This document shows, in pieces, positions 1 through 5,610 of a stretch of 5,610 bases of DNA (the stretch's first letter is position 1; every line of letters starts with the position of its first letter). The position numbers and the translations under genes were made by a program. Below the pieces are notes generated by a model that saw only the letters and a list, made by a program, of their open reading frames with translations, made no database searches and was not told the origin of the DNA. Origin of the DNA: Niastella sp. (GTDB lineage: Bacteria > Bacteroidota > Bacteroidia > Chitinophagales > Chitinophagaceae); the NCBI GenBank assembly GCA_021154515.1, contig JAJKIL010000030.1, forward strand, positions 1 through 5,610. The letters run 5' to 3'.

Positions 1-418
1 CGGCTACAATAACATACTTCGGGTTGCCGGTATTGCCGCTTATAATTTCAATGATCAGGAAATTAATCAGCAGATCGAGTCCGAAAACACCGAGCATAAT
101 GGTGATGGCATATTTCCAGAAATCTGAAGAAACGGGCATGAACCACAATACGGCGCACTCGGTGATAACAAGCGTGAGGTATGTTTTGAAATGGCTGGAA
201 ATGCGTTCCTGGAATTTTTGATAGAACCTGGTATACCGGTGTTTGACCAGGTATTCCACCAGGCACCATAGAAAAACAAATATCGATAAGGTGATCAACT
301 CGCCCTTTGAGTATTTGAAATCCCTGAAAAAGTAGTGGGCGATAGGTAAAATAAAAAAGAGGGGGAGCAGGTCTATCGCCACGAAGGGGATATCCTGTTT
401 TATTTTTTGACCAGGCAT
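1..418 (-). CDS. N-terminal part of a probable polyprenyl-phosphate sugar-1-phosphate transferase (WcaJ-like initiating enzyme), cut by window edge
   Basis: This reading frame opens at 418 and is still open at position 1, giving 139 residues of a longer protein. The start is well fixed: the only upstream in-frame stop is five codons back (TAA, 433-431), with no other ATG between. The visible part shows four hydrophobic segments at about residues 10-31, 41-58, 80-97 and 101-126. Between the second and third is a basic/aromatic stretch (KHRYTRFYQKF, about 59-69). After the fourth segment comes a soluble start, NPKYVIVA (132-139), resembling the first beta strand of a Rossmann-like domain. Four helices followed by a nucleotide-binding-like domain is the known N-terminal plan of initiating glycosylphosphotransferases, which move a hexose-1-phosphate from a nucleotide sugar to undecaprenyl phosphate at the inner membrane. 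The catalytic C-terminal domain lies outside the window, so the call rests on topology and on the glycan operon around it. Another multi-spanning membrane protein of the locus is the main alternative. Confidence 0.6.
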   Translation of the reverse strand, partial: MPGQKIKQDIPFVAIDLLPLFFILPIAHYFFRDFKYSKGELITLSIFVFLWCLVEYLVKHRYTRFYQKFQERISSHFKTYLTLVITECAVLWFMPVSSDFWKYAITIMLGVFGLDLLINFLIIEIISGNTGNPKYVIVA

Positions 419-453
419 GGCCGTAAGCTTTTAAAGATTAATAGAACGATTGT

Positions 454-1761
454 TTACCAACAAATACCTTCATAATTGGCTAATTCCTCCAGTTCATGAA
501 TTCTGGCCAGATCAATTATCGCCGTTTTCTCTTTCAGCAGATGGCGGTAGGTTTTTGCGTCGAAATTTTTATGACTTATTATCACCACATCGTTTTCAGA
601 AATGGCGGTTTCCAGATTATAGGTGAGGTGCTCTGATAAATGCGGTAACCGTTCATTGATGTAAGCTTTGTTGGCGCCGATGAGTGTCGACAACCGGACG
701 TATTCATCATAAATAGTGACATGATATCCTTTCCCGATCAGCGTTTCTGCCAGTTCAACAAATGGACTGAACCGAAGGTCATCTGTTCCTTCTTTAAAAC
801 TCAATCCTACCAGGCAAATGTTTTTCTTGCCCGTACCGCTTATTAATTCAAAAGCTTTTTTCTTGTGTTGCTCGTTGCTGGAGTTTATCATGGCCAGCAC
901 CGGGGTGTCCAGGTAATTATCGTGGCCCATTGTCACCAGCCCCTTAAGGTCTTTAGGCAGGCACGAACCGCCATACACAAATCCCGGTTTCATATAAGCC
1001 GGTGAAATATTCAGCCTGGTGTCTTTGCAAAACAGGTCCATCACTTTAAACGGATCGATGGTGAGCGCCTTGCAAATGGTTCCTATTTCATTGGTGAACG
1101 CGATCTTCAATGCATGAAAGGAGTTGTTCACATACTTGATGATCTCGGCTACTTTCACATCCGTTATTTCAATGGGCGCTTCGAGGCAACTGTATATGGA
1201 AGCCACCTGCTCCATGGCATAGGTATTATCGCCACCAATTACCGTAACTGAGGGGTGATAATAATCATGCACCGCAGAGCCCTCGCGTAAAAATTCCGGG
1301 TTCGATACCACTGAAAAATGTTCGCCTCTTTTCCTGCCTGAAGATTCTTCAATGAGCTTGCCATAGCGGTAGTTGGTGCCCGGCACCACGGTGCTTCGGA
1401 TAACCACGGTGTGAAAACTTTCTTTTGTTTTCAGTGCTTTGCCTATTTGTTCGGCCGTTTTGAAAATGTAAGAAAGATCCAGGTGTCCGTGTAAAGAAGG
1501 CGGGGTGCCTACACAAATAATACTAATGTCAGAATTGTGCACTGCTTCCTCCGGGCATTCGGTAGCTGAAATACGGCCGCTTTCAAAGCCTTCGCGGATG
1601 ATGTTGCTAATGTCTTTTTCAATGATGGTAGGTTTGCCCTGGTTGATGAGATCAACCTTGAAACTGCTTACATCTACACCAATCACATCATGCCCGTTTT
1701 TGGCGAGGCATCCAAGACTAACGCATCCGACATACCCTAGTCCAAAAATTGAAATTGTCAT
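454..1761 (-). CDS. algD: GDP-mannose 6-dehydrogenase (AlgD type)
   Basis: The 435-residue protein matches AlgD in length (436 in Pseudomonas, from memory) and along its whole sequence. The enzyme oxidises GDP-mannose to GDP-mannuronic acid in two NAD-dependent steps in the cytoplasm. The N-terminal Rossmann motif is GLGYVG (7-12), with Asp30 at the end of the second strand, as expected for NAD. Further family motifs are CVGTP (83-87), RSTVVPGT (122-129), NPEFLREG (154-161) with Glu156, and Lys209/Asn213 in the central helix. The active-site cysteine is Cys267 in GGSCLPKD (264-271), and the C-terminal domain carries SFKEGTDDLR (321-330). The signatures VDVSS..K.DLINQGK (29-43) and the C-terminal EGICW are those of AlgD rather than of UDP-glucose or UDP-HexNAc dehydrogenases. 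An in-frame stop at 1776-1774 leaves ATG at 1761 as the start, five bases after the preceding gene. All key residues are intact. The substrate is assigned by resemblance only. Confidence 0.93.
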   Translation of the reverse strand: MTISIFGLGYVGCVSLGCLAKNGHDVIGVDVSSFKVDLINQGKPTIIEKDISNIIREGFESGRISATECPEEAVHNSDISIICVGTPPSLHGHLDLSYIFKTAEQIGKALKTKESFHTVVIRSTVVPGTNYRYGKLIEESSGRKRGEHFSVVSNPEFLREGSAVHDYYHPSVTVIGGDNTYAMEQVASIYSCLEAPIEITDVKVAEIIKYVNNSFHALKIAFTNEIGTICKALTIDPFKVMDLFCKDTRLNISPAYMKPGFVYGGSCLPKDLKGLVTMGHDNYLDTPVLAMINSSNEQHKKKAFELISGTGKKNICLVGLSFKEGTDDLRFSPFVELAETLIGKGYHVTIYDEYVRLSTLIGANKAYINERLPHLSEHLTYNLETAISENDVVIISHKNFDAKTYRHLLKEKTAIIDLARIHELEELANYEGICW

Positions 1762-1766
1762 AGTAC

Positions 1767-2786
1767 TTACGATTTATAGCGATTGATCTGCTCTTTCATG
1801 AATGCTGTCATATCATCCCATTGATCGAGCAATTTGTTTCTAACCCGGGTTTGGTTTTCCACATCGAATTTTTTCTGCAACGTTTTGTTTATAAATGTCA
1901 AAGCAGTTTCAGCTGGTAAATGTTCCAGCATACCTGATTGCATCAACAGATCATTCGCCTTCATATTCCTGATTCCACAGTATACGCTGGGCACTCCCAG
2001 CATGGCGCCTTCTCTTGCCATACTGTCGCCAGATGAGATCATCATTCTGGAATAATAGATCAGAGAGTGAATGTCCTCAACCGGTTCCTGCAAAATGGTC
2101 CAGTGTTTCGGATACCTGCCGGCCATGCTCTTATCTTCGAGTGATAAAATAACTTTTGTGTTTGCCTGTATCTGGCCGGCAAAAGAACCCACGATCCCAT
2201 CCTGCTGGTTATAGTAGTTAAATGATTTATTACTGACCTCTCTTATGAAAATGTAGTCATACGGGGTAAGCCCGTGTTTAGCCGGGATGTCTTCCGCCGG
2301 GTGAAACCGTTTCGGGCTCAGGTAACTCCATTCTTTTAAACAATTAAAAACCGATACTTTATGGTTCTTTTTAACAATGGGTGGAAAGAACAATTGGGTA
2401 GACAGGCTGGCATTGATCTGGTTGACCTGTTTCCGCTCAGGATCATCATAAAACTGGATGATCGGAATTCCGGCAATTTTGCAGGCCAATGCCAGTGGTA
2501 TACTGCTTGCTGCCACACATATATTATAGTTCTCTTTTTTGATCAGGTCTAAAAAAGCCAGCGTGCGTTTTATATTGCCATTCCAGAGAATCGACCAGCG
2601 GGTACCGTGGCTGCTGCCCACGGGAACTAATTGAAAATTTGGGTATTCTCTTTTTATTATGTTGGGTAGCTTTCCTCTTTGCAAATAACAGATGGTTACG
2701 TCCCAGTTTTCTTCCTGCAACTCATTGGTGAGTCCTTTGAATAAATTCAGCTGGGCGGGATGTTTGATGTCAAAAAGGATTTTCAT
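1767..2786 (-). CDS. DUF354 family protein, probable GT-B-fold glycosyltransferase
   Basis: This is a complete 339-residue protein, within the usual DUF354 length. It begins with the family hallmark MKILFDIKHPAQLNLFKGL (Asp6, His9, Pro10). A central IREVSNKSF (181-189) corresponds to the R.VS..A-like segment at the start of the second domain. The C-terminal loop SGDSMAREGAMLGVPSV (252-268) matches the family's 'GxxTMAREAALLGTP' region, where GT-B enzymes bind the nucleotide or phosphate of the donor. No signal peptide or membrane segment is evident, so it should be cytoplasmic. DUF354 proteins occur in bacterial and archaeal surface-glycan loci and resemble GT-B glycosyltransferases and UDP-GlcNAc 2-epimerases, but I know of no settled reaction. 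It lies 10 bases after the deacetylase gene and five bases before the dehydrogenase gene, so it is very likely co-translated with them. A transferase role on the repeat unit is inferred. The start at 2786 is the first ATG after an in-frame stop (2807-2805). Confidence 0.85.
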   Translation of the reverse strand: MKILFDIKHPAQLNLFKGLTNELQEENWDVTICYLQRGKLPNIIKREYPNFQLVPVGSSHGTRWSILWNGNIKRTLAFLDLIKKENYNICVAASSIPLALACKIAGIPIIQFYDDPERKQVNQINASLSTQLFFPPIVKKNHKVSVFNCLKEWSYLSPKRFHPAEDIPAKHGLTPYDYIFIREVSNKSFNYYNQQDGIVGSFAGQIQANTKVILSLEDKSMAGRYPKHWTILQEPVEDIHSLIYYSRMMISSGDSMAREGAMLGVPSVYCGIRNMKANDLLMQSGMLEHLPAETALTFINKTLQKKFDVENQTRVRNKLLDQWDDMTAFMKEQINRYKS

Positions 2787-2796
2787 ACCTGTTGTA

Positions 2797-3789
2797 CTAC
2801 ATGTCTAATTTCTGAATGCGGTCTTCTCCAAAGAACAGGTCGTTGAACCAGTTCTTATCTTTTTTTGGTTGTGCAGTTTTCTTATGCGCCAGTTTCTGCA
2901 TCATCGGTTGCCAAACTCCCGTCATGCGGCAAATGTTTTCTGCATGGGATGCGCCTTCTAAAAAGCCAAACCTGGGAATGGTAAAACTTTCACTCAGCAA
3001 CGCCGGGGTTAAATATTTTGGTTGTGAAGAGAATGCCAGCCGGTAATTCAATGTTTTCAGGACCTTGATTTCGCGCCGGCTGTAATCACCATTGGGGTAA
3101 GCAAAATAAGCCACCTCTTTTCCTGTCCATGACTCCAGCTTCTGCCGTGACCCCTTTAATTCTTCATACACCTGCATTTCGGGACAGTTGATCAATATCG
3201 GGTGTGTTTGGGTATGAGAGCCAATCGTGATATAAGGCGACCTGGCCGCCATTTTAACCTGCTCAACCGTCATGGCGTCGCGGCCGGGATAAATCATCTG
3301 CTTAATTTCCTGTAGTATATTAACCCGTTCTTCTTCCGGTATTTTTTTCAACTCTTGTTTTGAAAAGCTGGTCAGTCCCTGCCGCTTTGCCTGGGTTACA
3401 TACGACCACCAGTAGGCGCCTTCTTCAGCCGGGGTGGTGGAAACAAAAATGGTTACCGGCACTTCGTTGCTGATAGCCACTTCCACTACATTGGTTAGAT
3501 TGGTTTGCCAGCCATCGTCAACGGAGAGCAATACCGCTCCTTTTGGAAAAGGTATTTCACCGTTTATGATTTTTTCGAGATCATGGGGACTTATAAATTT
3601 GAAGCCTTTTTTCCTGAACCACCTGATCGTGAATTCAAATTCATCCTTTGCCGGCTTGTGAAAATAAAGGGAAAGGATACATTCTGTATCCAGTGCTTTT
3701 TGGGTTGCCTGTTTTACCCGCCCGGTGAGGATAAGGGCATTCGCTGCCAAATGCGCAAGCACATTTCTGAGGTTTTTTTTCATGTTCAT
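2797..3789 (-). CDS. Polysaccharide deacetylase family protein (CE4/NodB-like)
   Basis: The 330-residue protein carries the CE4 metal-dependent deacetylase motifs in order. Motif 1 is SVDDGW (89-94), where Asp91 would be the catalytic base and Asp92 a metal ligand. Motif 2 is SHTQTHP (191-197), giving the two metal-binding histidines His192 and His196. Motif 3 is FAYPNGDY (229-236), the form seen in the branch where the usual RxPY arginine is replaced. The family removes N- or O-acetyl groups from amino-sugar or other glycans. Residues 10-22 are moderately hydrophobic but there is no clear cleavable signal peptide, so cytoplasmic or membrane-associated action is possible. About 75 residues (117-190) separate motifs 1 and 2, longer than in minimal NodB domains, and the C-terminus (300-330) is lysine-rich. 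Translation could begin at Met1 (3789) or Met3 (3783); the latter is followed by an A8 run. It sits 25 bases after a GT4 gene and 10 before the DUF354 gene. The substrate is unknown; a sugar in the glycan made by this locus is most likely. Confidence 0.9.
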   Translation of the reverse strand: MNMKKNLRNVLAHLAANALILTGRVKQATQKALDTECILSLYFHKPAKDEFEFTIRWFRKKGFKFISPHDLEKIINGEIPFPKGAVLLSVDDGWQTNLTNVVEVAISNEVPVTIFVSTTPAEEGAYWWSYVTQAKRQGLTSFSKQELKKIPEEERVNILQEIKQMIYPGRDAMTVEQVKMAARSPYITIGSHTQTHPILINCPEMQVYEELKGSRQKLESWTGKEVAYFAYPNGDYSRREIKVLKTLNYRLAFSSQPKYLTPALLSESFTIPRFGFLEGASHAENICRMTGVWQPMMQKLAHKKTAQPKKDKNWFNDLFFGEDRIQKLDM

Positions 3790-3814
3790 ACCACTTAGGG
3801 GTCGTTAATCAATT

Positions 3815-4855
3815 TTATATTGTTGTTTCTGTTCTGGCTGGGTTAACATGGCTTTTAGGAACGCTGGAATACTCGTAAGGTCCCAGGATTGATCTTTTAT
3901 ATACGTCAACGATCCGCCTGGCAACGGTATCCATATCGAGCCCAAGGTCAATAATGCGTTGCCTGCCGTTGGTTCTGCCAGTAAGCCTGGTTTCATGTAA
4001 TGCCATATGGATCTTTTCTGCAAATTCCCTGGGATCAAAAGAAGCCAGGTAGCATCCGGGGGTATTGCCTAACACCCATTTTACATCCCCAACGTCTGTT
4101 GATACAATAGGGCAGTTGCAGGCCATCGCTTCTTTAATTACGTTCGGTGAACCTTCCATAAAAGAGGGAAATACCAATACATCCGCTTCATTCAAATACC
4201 AGGGAATTTCTTCATGCGATACCGGGTATGGAGAGATCAGTTCTGCATACTCCATTCCTGGTTGTTGAAGGGCTGCCTGCGCCAAAGCGAAATTCTTTCC
4301 GGTTTTGGTTCTGCTACCAAGGAATAATACTTTCTTTTTTCCATTGGAAGCCAAATGCCCATCGCGTTCGTCCGGTGACAGTGGTTTGAATTTTTCAAGA
4401 TCTACGCCATTGGGAATAATGAATGATTGCTGCTTGCGGTAAACCGATGCGGAGATATTGGCAGATTTGGAAATAATGGCGCTAACGAAAGGCTGTATCA
4501 GCCAGGTAAGAAAGGAAGATAATTTACTTTTCAGCACAACCTTGTTTTTCCCCTTGTATTCGCCATTGGCGTCGGTGCCCATTAGTGACAATACAACGGG
4601 TATTTTTCTTCCGGCGCCAATGAGTGCTGTCCAGCCGCAATAAGTGAAGTGTGCATGAATAAGATCATATTGTTTTTCCTGCAGGAACCTGCGAAGCCTG
4701 AAGCCGGCTTTTATATAACCCAACAATCCTTTACCAACAACGGGGAAATAGTCAACGGCTACACCTTCACTTTTCAACGACTCGCCCTGGTCTTTAATAA
4801 AGGGCACTATGCCGAAATTTTTATTGTTGCCGCTGCAAACAAAAAGCACTTTCAT
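3815..4855 (-). CDS. Glycosyltransferase family 4 (GT-B)
   Basis: This is a complete 346-residue retaining glycosyltransferase with the GT4 layout. The N-terminal acceptor domain runs from MKVLFVCSG through YDLIHAHFTYCG (63-74). The linker IIPNGVDLEKF (146-156) leads to the C-terminal donor domain, which starts at KVLFLGSRTKTGKN (175-188). The EX7E donor-site motif is Glu234 to Glu242 within FMEGSPNVIKEAM (232-244), followed by CPIVSTDVGD (248-257). Such enzymes transfer a sugar from a nucleotide donor to a growing lipid-linked oligosaccharide on the cytoplasmic face of the membrane. Donor and acceptor cannot be read from the sequence. After about residue 322 a polar tail of roughly 25 residues ends the protein, beyond the usual final helix. 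It starts 12 bases after the stop of the preceding GT4 gene. An in-frame stop at 4867-4865 leaves ATG at 4855 as the start. The next gene is the deacetylase, so both probably act on the same glycan. Confidence 0.93.
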   Translation of the reverse strand: MKVLFVCSGNNKNFGIVPFIKDQGESLKSEGVAVDYFPVVGKGLLGYIKAGFRLRRFLQEKQYDLIHAHFTYCGWTALIGAGRKIPVVLSLMGTDANGEYKGKNKVVLKSKLSSFLTWLIQPFVSAIISKSANISASVYRKQQSFIIPNGVDLEKFKPLSPDERDGHLASNGKKKVLFLGSRTKTGKNFALAQAALQQPGMEYAELISPYPVSHEEIPWYLNEADVLVFPSFMEGSPNVIKEAMACNCPIVSTDVGDVKWVLGNTPGCYLASFDPREFAEKIHMALHETRLTGRTNGRQRIIDLGLDMDTVARRIVDVYKRSILGPYEYSSVPKSHVNPARTETTI

Positions 4856-4867
4856 AAAGTCAAATTA

Positions 4868-5610
4868 TCAGGGTAATATAATACTGGGTTTACCTTTTTT
4901 TAGTTCTTCCCCGGCTAAAACATCCTCGTAGGTTTGTACAAACGCGTTTCCCATCCGGTCGAGTAAAAAGAATGCTTCAATGATCTTTAGGCCTGCTTTT
5001 CCAAACGCGGTACATTTTTCGGGGTTATCTATCAAACCGCAGATCAGTTCGATAATTTCTTTTTCCGTTTCATGCGTGAGCAGATAACCGTTCACCTGGT
5101 GATGCACTATCTCTTTGGTGCCGCCGGCATCATTGGCAATAACAGGTTTGGCCAGGCTCATATATTCAATGATGGAATTTGAGATCCCTTCTCCATTTAT
5201 TTTATCTGAAAAAAGCACCCCGATGGTACAACTGTTCACCAAAGCTTCCACCTCATTAATTCTTCCCGTGAGCACTATCCTTGAGTTCAGTTTAGCCAGT
5301 TCGTGGTATGGTTCAACCTGTGAGTCAGTAAAGTCGCCTACTGCAACAAAGGTGATATCATCCCTGGTGCCGGTAATTTGTTCGGCAATGGAGAAAAATA
5401 ACGGATAATCTTTTTTGTTCGAAAAGCTGGCAACCATTACCACTGCATATGGCGTTTTGATACCATGTTTTAATTTTATTGCCTCCGGGGCAGCGAGGTT
5501 TTCGAAACGAGAAAAATTCAAGCCATTATAAATTACTTTAGATTTTCTTTCCGGCGGCCTGAATGCAATCAACCCCGCCTGTGAGTTGGCAATAATGATT
5601 TTTGAAAAAC
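4868..5610 (-). CDS. Glycosyltransferase family 4, C-terminal donor domain (5' end outside window)
   Basis: The frame is open to the window edge at 5610, so the start and the N-terminal acceptor domain are not visible. About 247 codons remain. The first visible residues, FSKIIIANSQAG, are the typical end of the N-terminal GT4 domain; a TTG codon at 5572 is internal, not a start. The linker KVIYNGLNFSRF (codons about 5539-5504) precedes the donor domain, which shows VVMVASFSNKKDYPLF, then FVAVGD, and IVLTGRINEVE. The EX7E motif is EGISNSIIE, with its glutamates at about 5191-5189 and 5167-5165, followed by KPVIANDAGGTKEIV. The C-terminal helix resembles the usual final GT4 helix. The gene ends with TGA at 4870-4868, 12 bases before the next GT4 gene. 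It is a probable cytoplasmic glycosyltransferase adding one sugar of the repeat unit; donor specificity is not readable. It shares only the general GT4 motifs with its downstream neighbour, so it is not a recent tandem copy. Confidence 0.92.
   Translation of the reverse strand, partial: FSKIIIANSQAGLIAFRPPERKSKVIYNGLNFSRFENLAAPEAIKLKHGIKTPYAVVMVASFSNKKDYPLFFSIAEQITGTRDDITFVAVGDFTDSQVEPYHELAKLNSRIVLTGRINEVEALVNSCTIGVLFSDKINGEGISNSIIEYMSLAKPVIANDAGGTKEIVHHQVNGYLLTHETEKEIIELICGLIDNPEKCTAFGKAGLKIIEAFFLLDRMGNAFVQTYEDVLAGEELKKGKPSIILP

Larger units (their letters stand above)
1..5610 (-). other. Probable single polysaccharide-biosynthesis operon
   Basis: All six genes run in the same direction with gaps of 12, 25, 10, 5 and 35 bases. 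None of the gaps contains a hairpin followed by a T-run on the transcribed strand or room for an obvious promoter. The starts lack a clear Shine-Dalgarno sequence, which is normal in Bacteroidota. Gene content (initiating transferase, nucleotide-sugar dehydrogenase, glycosyltransferases, deacetylase) is coherent for one glycan pathway. Both ends of the operon lie outside the window, so the promoter and the flippase, polymerase and export genes cannot be seen. Co-transcription is inferred from spacing only. Confidence 0.75.

Noticed and set aside
63..279. Two short minus-strand open frames of about 70 codons near the left edge
   Set aside because: Both are out of frame with the 418-to-1 membrane protein, whose frame is open throughout and gives a sensible four-helix topology.
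419..453. Possible terminator or promoter in the 35-base gap before the last gene
   Set aside because: The gap contains only a short palindrome (aagctt), without a GC-rich stem followed by a T-run, and no convincing Bacteroidota promoter pattern.
1505..1786. Plus-strand open frame of 93 codons over the start of the dehydrogenase gene
   Set aside because: It lies opposite a gene with complete AlgD-family motifs, shows no recognisable domain, and is best explained as a reverse-frame shadow.
3505..3798. Plus-strand open frame of 97 codons opposite the deacetylase N-terminus
   Set aside because: It is antisense to the coding region containing the CE4 motif 1, and its translation has no family resemblance.
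3805..4038. Minus-strand open frame of 77 codons at the end of the complete GT4 gene
   Set aside because: It is out of frame within the GT4 C-terminal helix region, whose main frame is intact to its stop at 3815; there is no sign of a frameshift or a separate gene.
5115..5408. Plus-strand open frame of 97 codons opposite the partial GT4 gene
   Set aside because: It overlaps the intact EX7E region on the other strand and has no motif of its own.
3815..5610. Possible tandem duplication of the two GT4 genes
   Set aside because: The proteins share only general GT4 motifs (the NG linker and EX7E) and differ elsewhere, so they are distinct family members and not recent copies.

Overview
The window lies inside a polysaccharide (capsule or exopolysaccharide) biosynthesis locus. 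Six genes, two of them cut by the window edges, all lie on the minus strand and so are transcribed from high to low coordinates. The intergenic gaps are only about 5 to 35 bases, which is the layout of a single operon. No RNA gene, mobile element, CRISPR array, promoter or convincing terminator is visible, and no stretch of 300 bases lacks a gene.

In transcription order the genes are: (1) a GT4 glycosyltransferase lacking its N-terminal half (5610-4868); (2) a complete GT4 glycosyltransferase (4855-3815); (3) a CE4-type polysaccharide deacetylase (3789-2797); (4) a DUF354 protein with a glycosyltransferase-B-like fold (2786-1767); (5) a GDP-mannose 6-dehydrogenase of the AlgD type (1761-454); (6) the first 139 codons of a multi-spanning membrane protein that looks like a polyprenyl-phosphate sugar-1-phosphate transferase of the WcaJ type (418 to beyond position 1).

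Read together: the dehydrogenase would supply GDP-mannuronic acid, the last gene would load the first sugar-1-phosphate onto undecaprenyl phosphate, the glycosyltransferases (possibly including the DUF354 protein) would extend the repeat unit, and the deacetylase would trim N-acetyl or other acetyl groups. No alginate polymerase or epimerase is present here, so a lipid-linked, mannuronate-containing heteropolysaccharide fits better than alginate itself. That product is inferred.

The organism is probably a member of the Bacteroidota, perhaps a Chitinophagaceae-like soil or plant bacterium. The reasons are moderate G+C content, absence of clear Shine-Dalgarno sequences before the starts, A/T-rich start contexts, and the style of the gene cluster. 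This assignment is tentative because no taxonomic marker gene lies in the window. The region is best described as an ordinary accessory glycan locus with some interesting features. I see no convincing evidence for a wholly new kind of system.
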